Part shown: piece by piece, positions 29,803 through 41,999 of the stretch | Position numbering within the stretch: the stretch's first letter is position 1 | Layout: every line of letters begins with the position of its first letter | Source of the DNA: Aporrectodea caliginosa | Lineage: Eukaryota; Annelida; Clitellata; Crassiclitellata; Lumbricidae | Reading direction: 5' to 3' | NCBI GenBank assembly: GCA_020284085.1 | Contig: JACEVL010000421.1 | Coordinates: forward strand, 330,980 to 394,979 | Length of the DNA stretch: 64,000 nt | Position numbers and translations under genes: made by a program | The notes under the pieces: generated by a model | Database searches by the model: none | What the model was told of the DNA's origin: nothing | Seen by the model: the letters and a program-made list of their open reading frames with translations, nothing else

Positions 29803-32667
29803 ATGGAAAATACAGTATCGACGTTTCTCGTGAGCACTTGTCCTATGCATAACAAGTTTAATGTACAAAATAGGCGTAATTTTATGCAACCGCTAGTAAG
29901 CAGGCATTCTCATGATTTGAGCTATACAAAAACCGTGTGCGGTAGCGAGGCTGAGTTCTATATTCAGCCCATAAACTCTTGTATCGATGACCTTGACATA
30001 CTTTTTACAGTAAGTGACCATTTGGCGTTTGATTCCTCTCGCTGTGAAATTCCCGATGGTACAGGTGACCTCTGTGATCTGATTATATGCTCAAAACTTG
30101 AAGTATACGAACAGAATCCGTCATTTGTTCGATTACGTGACCCAATCTATGAAGTTTATGACTGGCAATTAGAAGAATACACATTTGTAAACATACCTGT
30201 GACGAGTTTCATGCAACGAGACCTCACTCCAACAACCACTGTTGAAAAGATGGAGCACATTGCACTGCTTTCTAATATCAATGGAAAAGTAACTGAATTA
30301 AATGAAATATTTTCAAGAAAGTTTACGGCAAAAGGACCAGCTCTGAAAAACATATTTCCAATTTCAAGCAGCAACAGAGACTTCGTTTTTTCCGTTCGTT
30401 GTCCAAGCTGGCCACTTGTAGCTGAAGAGTGGCCGAAAAGGAAGAGGTATAGTGGATGGCCAGACAGCGCAACAATAAGCAAAGTGGTTCATGAGGGATG
30501 TGATATTGTTCCAGTCACACATCGCGATATGCGCGGAGAATTGAATCAACAGAGAATGTCATTCTCACGAGCAGAGGTTATTCTGATTCAAAGTTGGACT
30601 CCAACTCAACAAATTGTCTATCACTTGCTCAGGTTCTTTGCCAAGAAAGAAATTATCCGAAAGAACTGTCCGAAAAGGGAAGAGGTTGTGTGTACTTACC
30701 ATCTAAAGACGTTGATGCTGTGGTCTTGCGAAGAAGAATCAACAGAATGGTGGGAGACATCAAGTGTTATAGCTATCTGCTGCAACTTATACGGCAGACT
30801 GTGCGAATGTTTGAAACGCAAACATTGCCCAAACTATTTCATTCCGGAGGCAAATCTGTTAGATCATGAACTAAATTCTGAAATTCTGCAGCAGGCTATC
30901 AAAACGCTTCATGATTTCAACGACGTAGACAAAATGAGTCAATGGTTTATGATGCATTACATTCTACCAGTTTATCAGGAACTGTGTAATGAAGACGAGA
31001 CTCTTTTAACTGAAGAGAAGGTTGAGAGATGCGTAATAGCCGTTTGTGAATATAATAAAAAACATCAACTGAGCGACTTAGATAGTGCAATATTCCTGTG
31101 TTCTCTCACAGCTTTGATGTCTCTGGAATCTTCATGTAACTTGCGCTGGAAGGATAAGTATATATTCAAAATAAGAGACATGGAAGTGCCTATAAAATTG
31201 TTCATCGATACTTCTGTCATTTCCAAGATGCAAAATACTCTCGCTGGTTACATGAAGGCATTGATGTTATTTCAGTTGTCACAATTCATACTATCCTCCA
31301 AGTTGCAATGCGATGTTGAACTTCTGTCAGAAATATGGATTCATATTATAAGACAATCTTATTTTGTTCAAAGTCCCAATTATTTGTGGCCACTTAGTGT
31401 TTTCGAAGGAAGCATGCTGTATTTCAATCGCGCAGAACAAATAATGAAACATTTAGTATTTGGTTATTCAAAGAACGAGAGTTGCTTAGCTAAAATGGTT
31501 TCAATGTTGTGTCTTCACAAATCCCTTTGTTGCCGCGACATATCTTCGAACGAGACTGAGACTCCATCTCGGATCTATCTGGCTGCATTGTATTATTGCA
31601 CTGGACACCTTCAATGTACGGTGCATTTGTGTTCTCAAGTTGCAACGAGTTTTAAAGAGAACGATCATTGCCTTGAAGTTCGTAACTTAAAAGTTAACAG
31701 TTTACTTTTCATGGATGAGTTGGCAACAATCGCAGGTTTTCTACAACTACGTAAAAATATACTTCGAATTCCGAGCAAAGGTATTTTCTTCCTAAGTCCT
31801 AAATTGTTTGTACGCTACCTGTTTATTCAATGCAGGCCAGGAAAGCTGGAAATAAAGGAAACTTTTAGGGTGGCTTTATCATTTGAAGCAGACTTTTGCC
31901 TTGAAGCTATAATGCGATATAGGATTTTGCGGCGTTTCGATAACCAGATAAAAAAAACTATAATTTACTCGAGGTGCACAGAAGACACAGAAGAATCAAC
32001 AACAGATTTTGTCCTACCTGAAAATACGGATATAGCAGAAGCGCTAGTAAGAATTTCCAACGACTACATGACCCGTTTCTATGCTTCGCTCTCAATAGAG
32101 TTTGGTTCGAAGTTCAACTTAGCGTCGTGTTATGAAGCTCTTTCTCTTTATCTATGTCGCAGATATGAAGACGTTATAGGTTTGTGTGAGAAGCTATTAG
32201 AAAAGCCTGAGGTCGATTCTGACTTAGAAGAGTTTCAATATCTTAATGTAAATGTGAATTTGTACCTCATTGCATACTTTGATGAAGATATTCAGGCTTT
32301 GGTCGGATTTCAACTGTTCGTTTTGCATTTATCATCAATGCAGCATGATATCTTTGAGAATATCCTCGACGATGACCACAAATGGATGAGTTGTTTGCAA
32401 TTTTTTGATCGCCACTCACGATCATATTCTGCATATATGACTTACTACGAGATATTCAATCCTATCTTAAGAAGACAATTTCTGGGAAATTATTTAAAAC
32501 TACGATGCGTATTAGACCTGGGATCTCCATTGTCTGAGGTGAAATCGGCGTTTCGATGTTTGAAAAGCCTTTTCCTTTTTGAACAAACTTTATTGCTTTT
32601 CATGCGTCAAAAAATCATTAGGTGTTACCGTGCAGCAACTACCAAACGAAATGCAACTCAACTTTGA
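29803..32667 (+). CDS. Mab-21/cGLR-like protein, gene D (954 aa, divergent)
   Basis: The open frame reaches back to 29638, but I choose the ATG at 29803. It lies 18 bp after TTGTTCTAG (a splice acceptor ending at 29785), gives a length matching genes C and E, and aligns with their N-termini; the extra 55 residues do not. The core keeps Gly47-Ser48, Asp63-Leu-Asp65 and a likely third Asp193 before FVFSVRCPSWP. The Mab-21 helical domain follows (RMSFSRAEVILIQSW, CTYHLKTLMLWSCEE, CPNYFIPEANL). The C-terminal region shows the same two TPR-like hairpins (IYLAALYYCTGHLQC; ALSLYLCRRYEDVIGLCEKL) but is otherwise much diverged. It is the oldest-looking split in the array. The catalytic role is inferred, not shown. 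Confidence 0.92.
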   Translation: MENTVSTFLVSTCPMHNKFNVQNRRNFMQPLVSRHSHDLSYTKTVCGSEAEFYIQPINSCIDDLDILFTVSDHLAFDSSRCEIPDGTGDLCDLIICSKLEVYEQNPSFVRLRDPIYEVYDWQLEEYTFVNIPVTSFMQRDLTPTTTVEKMEHIALLSNINGKVTELNEIFSRKFTAKGPALKNIFPISSSNRDFVFSVRCPSWPLVAEEWPKRKRYSGWPDSATISKVVHEGCDIVPVTHRDMRGELNQQRMSFSRAEVILIQSWTPTQQIVYHLLRFFAKKEIIRKNCPKREEVVCTYHLKTLMLWSCEEESTEWWETSSVIAICCNLYGRLCECLKRKHCPNYFIPEANLLDHELNSEILQQAIKTLHDFNDVDKMSQWFMMHYILPVYQELCNEDETLLTEEKVERCVIAVCEYNKKHQLSDLDSAIFLCSLTALMSLESSCNLRWKDKYIFKIRDMEVPIKLFIDTSVISKMQNTLAGYMKALMLFQLSQFILSSKLQCDVELLSEIWIHIIRQSYFVQSPNYLWPLSVFEGSMLYFNRAEQIMKHLVFGYSKNESCLAKMVSMLCLHKSLCCRDISSNETETPSRIYLAALYYCTGHLQCTVHLCSQVATSFKENDHCLEVRNLKVNSLLFMDELATIAGFLQLRKNILRIPSKGIFFLSPKLFVRYLFIQCRPGKLEIKETFRVALSFEADFCLEAIMRYRILRRFDNQIKKTIIYSRCTEDTEESTTDFVLPENTDIAEALVRISNDYMTRFYASLSIEFGSKFNLASCYEALSLYLCRRYEDVIGLCEKLLEKPEVDSDLEEFQYLNVNVNLYLIAYFDEDIQALVGFQLFVLHLSSMQHDIFENILDDDHKWMSCLQFFDRHSRSYSAYMTYYEIFNPILRRQFLGNYLKLRCVLDLGSPLSEVKSAFRCLKSLFLFEQTLLLFMRQKIIRCYRAATTKRNATQL

Positions 32668-33280
32668 ACAGCTTCGTACAAATGTTTATGCTTGGATATG
32701 TAACTAAGAATGTATAGAACCACAGAATTGATTCTACGATTGCTTGAACGAAAGAATTTCACTGGACCGTCACCTTCACAGTGGAAAGGGAAAGCACAAA
32801 TTAAGCATCAAACTCAACAGCCAACGCACAGCCATTTGAAAAACTTTATAGCCTATAAATTATCTGAATTTACACTGAATATGTCACTTACACTCCCTTC
32901 GCTCTAACAAAAGCCATCACTCGGAACAGCCTGTAGAGCAGACAGGCTGGATCGATTTGGGCGCCAGTGCCCATGCACTAAAAACTTAGGACATTCTCTT
33001 TGGTAGAAGAGGATCGTTGTATTTATGTACTTTTGAAAACTCGGCATGTTGGACAGGTTAAACTGCGCAGGAACACGTTTTGACAAATTATTGCATTATT
33101 CATTGTTCAACTGTCCTTTGGCTGAAATATTGCCCTATATTGGACAAGTGCTTATCCAACTGAAATACAGAGAAATTGCGAGTCCTATTAAAGCCATCAC
33201 TAATCAGTCTGATAGAGCTTACAGATTGGATTTTAGTTATAGTTGCAGTTATAGCCCATGCACTAAAAAGTTATAGACCC
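32668..33280. other. 3' flank of gene D with a short direct repeat
   Basis: AAAGCCATCACT with downstream GCCCATGCACTAAAAA occurs at 32910-32985 and again at 33189-33270. The short open frames here show no family features. Confidence 0.5.
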
Positions 33281-33720
33281 GTCATTGTTATAGTTGGTAT
33301 TATTTTTTAGTTATAGTTATAGTTATAGTTAATGGATTTCGGCATTTTAAAGGTTAATTTTAGTTAATACTTAGTTACAATAATTATTGCATATAAGCAT
33401 TTGTATTAACACGCTGTTTCACAATTTGCTCTGAGCTTTGAAAGTCTTTGAAGCATTGGCATTCAGCTTCATGAATACTGAGTTTCCAAAGTAACTGGCG
33501 ATTCCTAATAAAAATATCATTTTTACTCAGTGTCGAATCGTCCTTATTGCACTTCCTATTTTAGTTTTTGTATTAAGAAAATAAAGATGAATTTTCGTTA
33601 TTGTTATTTTTAGTTATAGTTATAGTTATAGTTAATTAATGATATTTTTTAGTTATAGTTATCGTTAACGAAATCATTTTATTTTCGTTAACGAACAGTT
33701 ACGTTATAGTTACAATAATT
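33281..33720. repeat. (TTATAG)n-rich low-complexity tracts
   Basis: GTTATAGTTATAGTTATAG runs at about 33305-33332 and 33610-33720, the second with GTTAACGAA interruptions. Confidence 0.8.
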
Positions 33721-34369
33721 AACGAGAATCACAATTGATCATAATAGGATACCCAGTGGCGTAACTAGAGTCAAAATCTAACCTGGGCAGCAGACCAACT
33801 CATCATTAATCATTATTATAAGTAGAAATTTGTGGACATTTTTATTAATTCGAAAGTGGCAAATACCAATCAACGTGACCTATTTGATTTTACATTCCTG
33901 TCGATTGGCAAAGTATTTCAACCAGAAACATAGCTCAGTGGCTTTAGTCAAACAATCGAAAACTTACGAAATATTTTAGAAGAAAATGCGATTGTAGCTT
34001 CTAAGAATTTTTCAAATTATCTTTATACAAACACATAGTTGATTAGATCAAAAACTAGGCGTGTTTAAATTATTTTTCCAAATTGTTATTTAAGAAACCT
34101 TGATGGCGCCTATTTACAGATACGGATGATACATTTGTGTGCTTGTCTGCTTGGAGTGAAAGAACCTACGCTACCTGGATGTTACCTCTAGACGTTTTGG
34201 AGCCGACACACAGCTACATGTATAATAGGCTACTTCAGTTTACCGACGGTCGAACCACCGGTATTCCACACGTACAGCTCAGACAAAGATAGTTGAATGG
34301 CTATGACGGCCTTCAGATATGACAGCTGATGATTTATAATGCTCACAGTCCTTTCCCTACAAACTACTA
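33721..34369. other. Intergenic, nothing firmly recognised
   Basis: CAGTGGCGTAACTAGAG at 33770 looks like the end of a small hAT-type element, but I could not find its partner. Confidence 0.4.
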
Positions 34370-35000
34370 AACCGGAAGATGACACTGGGAACGACGAATT
34401 TGTGGATTCAATTAACTGTGAATGTGAACCCATTAAGATGCCATCTGATGATGACCGAGTTATGTACTTCATCACATCTTTCGCTAGGTGGCGCGACTCT
34501 TTAGCATTGCTCATCAATGAGCCAGAGAGCGGAAATGTATGGAGTTTTTTTTATCTTAGTTCAATCTTAGATATTCGGAAAAGTTATGTGAAGTAATCAG
34601 CTATTATGTAGTACACGCAAAATGCCCAGGTATGAATAACTTTCTATTTGCTTCGCATGCCACCCGTTCGCATTACCCTAACAAATCCATAGTTGATTTG
34701 GCCTTCGTTTGACGATTTCAGCGTTTAGAACAATCATAAATTATATGATTTCTCGTAACCAAAATCTCCATTTGAAAACTGGAACGCTTGTGTTTATATT
34801 AACCCAAAACAATTCTTGACCACATAATTCAGCCGTATATACTTAACGAAATTACTTCACAGAAAGACGCAATCGTGAAGTACCACGTCCCGTAACCTGT
34901 AAGTAAATTGGCCTAAGTCGTTAAACACCCAGCTGTCATTCATACTGTATACGACTTTTATGGCGCAATATTCGATATGATGTAACGAGCATTATGATGT
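34370..35000 (+). repeat. Downstream flank block shared with 53260-53860
   Basis: GACGAATTTGTGGATTCAAT, TACTTCATCACATCTTTCGC and TTCACAGAAAGACGCAATCG have clear counterparts in the same order at 53.27-53.82 kb. Part of it also matches 13020-13100. I read it as part of the duplicated gene unit. The open frame at 34339-34596 is not supported by the other copies. Confidence 0.6.
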
Positions 35001-35232
35001 AGCCTACCCAAGTTCTGCGCTCTAACGGGTTGATGACACATGACTTACTGCTGCAGGACATTGTGCTTGCCGCTCTGTGTCGAAAACGCAGTACTTTGGC
35101 GATTCTTCTAGAGGAAATGTTTATTCACCGGTAATCTAGACTATAATTATACCAACCAGTACTACCCTTTTTCTATGAGCTGCCTATTGACATGAATGTG
35201 GGCATCATCAAAACCCCTCAAACCCTTCAATG

Positions 35233-35424
35233 ACATTATTATTTTTATTATTAAACATTTATTAGGCGCCACTATCTAATGATTAAGCATCAATCGATGG
35301 CGCTGTGCAAGTGTGAGAGAGATGGACTTGTTCAAGGTTCCTACACGGTAGCCATCTCAGGGGAGGATTGAACTCGTATTCTTTGCTTTAAAAGGCGAGC
35401 GCTCTAACTTATCGGCTACAGTGC
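35233..35424 (-). mobile_element. tRNA-derived SINE
   Basis: On the minus strand the head reads GGCACTGTAGCCGATAAGTT then AGAGCGCTCGCC, like a tRNA A-box region. Spaced correctly after it is GAGTTCAATCC, a pol III B-box. A tRNA-unrelated body and an AT-rich AATAAT tail follow towards 35233. It would not fold as a functional tRNA. Confidence 0.7.
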
Positions 35425-36347
35425 CAAAGAAACGTTAGGCTTGTAGTTTGACAACTGGTTGTGAGCCTTCCTACATGCGTACTCACGACAAGCATTTCAC
35501 GCAACTTGTGTCTACTAACCGATTGTTCACACGGATGTGGCAAAAGCACGGTTAGTAAATTTGGGTCACGATATATAGGCTATTCGCCTTATCACAGTCA
35601 ATACTTGGTAATAATAGGCGAACGTTTCTCTGTAGGTTGGACCTAACGTCTGCAGGTTTAATAAGAAAGCCTGCATGAACCTGACTCTTCATTGACGTAG
35701 ACCAGATTCAGTAAAACGTAGGGCTAAGCAAATACGTGCCCCGTGAGCCATTCACTTTTGACCTGCCACTCAACTCCAGGATTTGACAAAGTCAGCGAAG
35801 AAGCAAAGATGTAGGTGTTCAAAATATATCAGTAATAACGTTACACTTTCAAAATATTCACCACCTAACAGATTCATCTAGACATTTAATGGCGCATACA
35901 AGATCAATATACGGCTCCCGTCATCAGCATGGCGGTTTGTCGACGCACGATGCAAATACAAGAGTCAACGATGCTCGTTTAAAGACTGTTTGAACACATA
36001 GTGCGTTGAGATGATTTCCTGCACCTCAGAAGACACAACTCACAATTGAAAATATCTGCCAACAATCAACAGGTTCAGAAGGTTTTATATCTAAGCTTTA
36101 TTATATTTGGCGATGGTAAATAATTAGTCTTGCTAATGCCCTAGTAGTTAGTGAGACACTTCCAAAATCGCCGTTTGTGTAAGTTTATCTTGCAAAGCGC
36201 TGTTAACGAGGTTACATGGCTTCGAAGTTAATAATAGTCAAGAAGTACATCAATTAGCAGAGTGCAAATTTAATCTTACCTTATCCCTAATTACAATTAG
36301 AACGGTCAGCACTGACCCCAATAGAGATACAAGTAATTCTAGTCATA
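35425..36347. other. Intergenic; start of the conserved block of gene E unit
   Basis: The short frames are not supported. From about 36230 the sequence (GTCAAGAAGTACATC, then GGTCAGCACTGACCCC and AGAGATACAAG) matches the upstream block of gene C at 15715-15800. Confidence 0.5.
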
Positions 36348-36355
36348 GAAATCCC

Positions 36356-36785
36356 CATAGTTGTTAAAAACGGTAAAATCAAAATAAAAAACGGAAAAAA
36401 ACGTCGTTTTATTGGAAAAAATAAAAAACGGAAAAAAACGAGAAAAAAACGGTAAAGAAAATAATATGACTTTTCTACATCGCATTTTGAATAATTTAGA
36501 TATTCTAATAACTGGTCTAAATTGTATTTTCTGTACAGTGCTGTTTATTTCAACTGATGACACTAAATTGCTATGTAAATTAGGTGAATCCATGAAAGGA
36601 CGAAGATCATGTAAAAGATATCAGACAAAAATTGAATTAAAAAAATAATAACAGACAGTTAATAAATAAATAAAGTTAAATAAAAAGAATAAAAAACGGA
36701 AAAAAATGAGACGAGAAATAAAAAACGAAAAAACGACATTTTTGGAAAAGAATAAAAAACGAAAAAAACGTTTTTTACAACTATG
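36356..36785. mobile_element. hAT-type MITE (430 bp) in the upstream block of gene E unit
   Basis: The ends are CATAGTTGTTAAAAACG and, inverted, CATAGTTGTAAAAAACG (one mismatch in 17). A perfect 8-bp TSD GAAATCCC lies at 36348-36355 and 36786-36793. The interior is A-rich with repeated AAAAAACGGAAAAAA motifs and has no credible gene. Confidence 0.9.
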
Positions 36786-37007
36786 GAAATCCCAGAACCT
36801 AATTAAACTTGCTGCATTACAACTCCGCCTCAGGTTTCACTATGGAACCTGTGCCGGTCCCAAGCCCGGGCAAGGAGGAGGGTTCCGAGGAGGGTTTTCA
36901 GCCCTCCCGGGTAAAACACCTTATTGCAACAGAAACGACACCGGAAAAATTGGAGGAACTGTGTCGCCCGATGCGCTGCAAGCGCGTGGAAGGACTAAGG
37001 TCTAAGG

Positions 37008-37185
37008 TCATTAGAAGAAATAATTATCTCAAGTCCAATTCCACGCACATAATAGGACCTACTGTGAGTCGTTTATTACTTGCAGTGCAGGCGTCAGGAA
37101 ATAATTTGGGTATTCCTTACGGAGACCATAATACACAGTAGGAGACATTATAAAGTGTGCGTTCCTAAGGCAGTAATTAAGGTTA
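37008..37185 (+). repeat. Conserved upstream block of gene E unit, continued
   Basis: ATTAGAAGAAATAATTATC, then CCACGCACATAATAGGACC, CGTTTATTACTTGCAGTG and GGAGACATTATAA parallel 15837-16000. LINE and microsatellite sequence now separates it from the first exon at 39529. Confidence 0.65.
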
Positions 37186-37394
37186 AGGTTTTGTGGATTG
37201 TTGACCTGCATCCGATCTCCTTTACATCATTTCCGCCTAGCTGCCAGTTCACCGTCAGCCTCGTATGCCCTCACTAGACCTTACCTCGTTGCTACTACTA
37301 TGGTATAAATTACTAGAGCTGACAGTTGCCGAGCTACAACTAGTTAAATTAACTTACGCATTGTAAACCTGCGTAGATACAGTAAGGGAATATT

Positions 37395-37490
37395 ATACTA
37401 CTGCCGCTGCTGCTACTGCTACTGCTACTGCTACTGATGCTGCTGATGCTACTACTGCTGCTGCTGCTGCTACTACTACTACTACTACTA
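37395..37490. repeat. (CTG)n/(CTA)n compound microsatellite
   Basis: Interleaved GCTGCT and ACTACT trinucleotide repeats. Confidence 0.9.
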
Positions 37491-37673
37491 CCCCATCAGC
37501 CCATTTTGGCTGAGATGTCGTCTCCGCTGACTTTGGGTTTTCTATATGATCTCACACCTGGGGAGCGCAAGTGGTGGCCAAGGAAGTGGCACAATAATTA
37601 GAGCCTAAATGCAAAGATCTCGGTTTACAACTCAACCGCTGAAATTATGAGATAGTCTCGACTTCTCATAGCA

Positions 37674-38234
37674 TTGCAGAGGATAACCACCCACTGGGTC
37701 TCTTCACAAGGACCAGCCCCCAGAATGCTACGCTCTTGGGCCCCTCTGGGAATTCGATCGGTGACATCGCTGACACTTTCCGACTTTCCCGAATCAGCTG
37801 CGAGCACCGATCTGCTTCAGTCCACCATGCTGGGAGACGCAGCCCCAGCAGACCCACAACTCTAGGTGCTGCTGGCCAGATGGCGCAAGGCTAGTGCAGC
37901 GCAATGTCTAGAAAGCGGTCTCGCCCATAGACAGTCATCATGGGACAAACCCCATATGGACCAGATCGTTTCTGGGCTACACGCCAGGTTCCACGATCCA
38001 ACAAACCAGACACGCCTTAAGGCAACCCCACATGCGGGGGATTGGCTGCTGACTCTCCCCGTCACCAGCGGCGGGCTCAGGCTGGATGACGAGTCGGTCA
38101 GGGTGGCGGTGTTATTGCATCTGGGGTCCACCGGTACAACTTCAAGGACCACATGGGTGTATTTGAGGCGCCCCGGTGTTGGCAGATGGCCATCAGGGGC
38201 TCTGCTGCGCGCTCGGCCCAGGTCGCTTACGTAG
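37674..38234 (+). mobile_element. LINE pol C-terminal fragment
   Basis: One frame broken by a single TAG (37863-37865) reads PLGIRSVTSLTLSDF, SAASTDLLQSTML, then HAGDWLLTLPVTSGGLRLDD and ESVRVAVLLHLGS. This is a C-terminal arrangement of LINE polyproteins that I know from marine invertebrates. It is GC-rich compared with its surroundings, is truncated at both ends, and overlapping minus-strand frames are shadows. Confidence 0.75.
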
Positions 38235-38691
38235 ACGCGCATCTCTGAACGATTTAATCTTACCCTCATCCCTTGACTCGTCGGGTGATGCAAAATCTGG
38301 AACGTTCAGATACCCTGGCCGGCGTGGTCGCTTCCTAGTTGCCGGAGACATCCCAAACTGTCGGTTGGCCCGAAAAATTGACAAATATATTGAGCTAACC
38401 TCCACGCACTTTTCATTCCTCTGGCGTTCGAAACCCTGGTCTCGATTAACAACAAAGGTCTGACTTTCCTTTCGGACCAAGGAGAAAAGCTCTGCACCGT
38501 CACGGATGTCCAACGGGAAAGAACTTTTTTATTCCAACGTCTCTCACTAACAATTCAACGGTTTAAAGCAGTGGAGTTCAGAGGCACTTTCGCCAGCCAG
38601 GAAATAGACGAATGCCCCATTCGGGATATATGTTTCCACAATAGTTAATATTCGAGTTCCTGAGAGATACTGTATACCTCGGGCAAAAATT

Positions 38692-39494
<803 letters not shown>

Positions 39495-39528
39495 AACAAA
39501 GACAGCAAAAATCGAGACCACAATAACA

Positions 39529-39797
39529 ATTGCAGTTGTAACTACCATGGGCTAAAAGAAAACTGAAACGTGCCTTACGTTTCCTGCTTTATAGAAATGT
39601 TTGTTTTCATAGTTAGTGACGTTTTCCTTTTCTGCTAAGACATCGAATTGCTCATAATTTTAGGCGTTCGTCCGTATTCAGAGAGTTGGATCGAGAGAAT
39701 TGCAATTACCGAATCTTTATGGAGTCTTAGTTTTATTGAACGAATGTGGATCAACTTCTTGACTTTATTTCTGTTGAATTCTTAAATATTGTTTAAG
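39529..39797 (+). other. Putative non-coding first exon of gene E unit
   Basis: Shares ATTGCAGTTG, GGGCTAAAAGAAAAC, TTTCCTGCTTTATAG and GAGAATTGCAATTACC with the other copies. It ends TTTAAG before GTAAGTTGT, the same donor as unit C. Joined to the acceptor TTTCTTTTAG (46130-46131), the intron would be 6.3 kb. The (AAT)n array abuts its 5' side, so the promoter of gene E may have been separated from its usual upstream block. Confidence 0.6.
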
Positions 39798-40765
39798 GTA
39801 AGTTGTAATTTTTTTACCAGTAACAAAATTACCGAGATAAATTTGAATAAAATGTCTCTCCACTGTCTCCAGTGTACATAAAGAAAAAATTACTGATTAG
39901 TAATAGTTGCAACGGAAACCTGACACTGTTTTCTTCTGACTAGAGGAGGGATGTCACATCATGTCAGGGCTGTCAGGCTGCATATCTACAGATAGCGCCA
40001 TAGACCGAGTATGCGTATATTACGAATTTTAAGATTTTTTGAAATTGGCGAAAATTGACGAATATTAAAACAGGCCAACGAATATTAAGAATATTAATTT
40101 TTTTAGTTCCATTAATTCTTAATTCTTCTAAATACGGGATTAATTGTAAGAAAATCATTGACAAAAATATGCATAAGAACAGTTACATATTACAGTTACT
40201 CAGCCAAGTACAGACCTATGGTGGGTAAAATCCTGTTTGACATTATGTTGAGTGGCGTAGCTATATGTATTCCAGCAATTTAAAACAAATGTAGGCCAAC
40301 GACTGTATGACTCAAGTTTCATCCCCTATCCGTCCAAGGTCCCTCCACTGAATGGAAGGATCTTGCTATCCGTCAGCCGACCGGGCAAGCCAAGCTTAAC
40401 GCATCATTGATATGCTGGCGTAAAACACATACCTTCAAATTATATTTAATTACTGGTGCAGGGATTTCAGATTGAGAGAGATAGACAGACAGAGACAGAC
40501 AGACAGATACAGACAGAGAGAGAAGGGCAAAATTTGGGTAGGAACTCGGAAGCCTAAGCTTCTAAGTAGGCCTAGCTATGAGCACCAAGTATAGCGCCGC
40601 AAAACCACCGCACATGTTCTTAATTAGTAGTCTTATATTTGTGAACAATGCAAAAACAGTGACGTAATCATAGACGAAAAACTAAGGGGTGGTATCAACC
40701 CCCCTGGTACCTCAGGTATATCGGGTGCTTAACTTTTGAATGGCGTGAGATATCACAATGATGTT
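39798..40765. other. Intron of gene E, nothing firmly recognised
   Basis: A degenerate (CAGA)n tract lies at 40478-40525. No coding signature is seen. Confidence 0.45.
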
Positions 40766-40905
40766 TACCTCAAAATGTGCGCAAATGATCCTGCTACAGC
40801 TACCTACCGTATTGACTATTGATTGTTTATTGTATTTGATGTATGTACACCGGAATGCGGATTGCAACTGGTTCAATAAAGAATATACTTACTTACTTAC
40901 TTACC
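40766..40905 (+). mobile_element. LINE 3' end with (CTTA)n tail
   Basis: GGTTCAATAAAGAATA followed by ACTTACTTACTTACTTAC is a typical LINE 3' terminus with a microsatellite tail. Only the 3' UTR remains, inside a C-rich repeat whose two halves (40690 and 40960) resemble each other. Confidence 0.55.
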
Positions 40906-41999
40906 TAAATTATCAAAATTATATTCCACATGGAACAAGTTTTCGAGCAAAAACCTAGGGGGTCGTAATAACCCCCCCTTAGTAGCCCGAGGGTTAGGAT
41001 GTAGCTCCATGTATTTCGGCTATCACCCGAAACTTTTGGACGTTTTGGACGTTTTACGGACGTAAAAAACGGCCATTTTGGCATTAACGGAAACACTTGT
41101 GCTTCAGCAATGGTGATATCTTTGCCTTGCATCTTACCATTAAGTGTATTTGGTATTGACTGTGAAAAATTAAAAAAACTTTTCTTCTCAAATTTTGTAG
41201 TCTTTATGTTCAGCCCCGTGGGCCGGAGAAAAATCATCGGCGGGCCCAAAAAATGGCCCGCGGGCCTGATCTTTGACATCACTGAAGTAAACCTTAAATT
41301 GTTTTGCTTAAGAGTAGAAGAATTAAAAAGTACTGGTGAGCATTATTCAGCCTTATGAGTTTGATTAAATCATTAACACATTAAAATATTTATTGGTCCA
41401 TTTTGTGACCGTTGGGGTTCAGAAACTTTTTCGATACTCGCACACTTCCTGGAGCTAGGCCTGCTTTTGACCGTCATTCTTGGTCAGCATTTGATTTTAT
41501 TCTGGTATCAATGCCACTCCCTGTTTCTGTCCTATCATTCACCACACTCAACCTATCTCACTGGACAACAGAGGTTTTGCTTCCTGAAAACTGTTGGGTG
41601 TACCTTATGTATTTTTGGCTGCTGATCACGAAAATGACCTTGAAAATTTCCTATCACGTAGAGATTTTTTTATATAGCTCATTTTTGAAATTTCATTTCA
41701 CATTTTTAGTCTACTTATTTGCTGCCCACAAGTTAAGGTGTTTTGTGTATTTCAGGCATGCCTGGACATGCAGCATGCTTAGTCATGAAGGATGCTGGCA
41801 GGACAGGCTATAAAAGGAGGCTACACATGCAGACGCGTTGATGTCAGTTTGTACGTATGTTGATGATCAACGGGCATAAATAGCATGGAGCATACTTAAG
41901 AATAAATAGGCCTATATGTGAGTTCACCATTATGGCAATATATTATTTTTTTCAAACGTTAGAGTAGCTAATTGAGCGAAATGTTACGTATATGCGTCA

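Noticed and set aside
35395..35424. A tRNA gene
   Set aside because: A-box- and B-box-like sequences are present, but there is no cloverleaf or acceptor stem; it is better explained as a SINE head.
37862..38293. A 143-codon minus-strand frame
   Set aside because: It is the shadow of the + strand LINE fragment, which carries the recognisable motifs.
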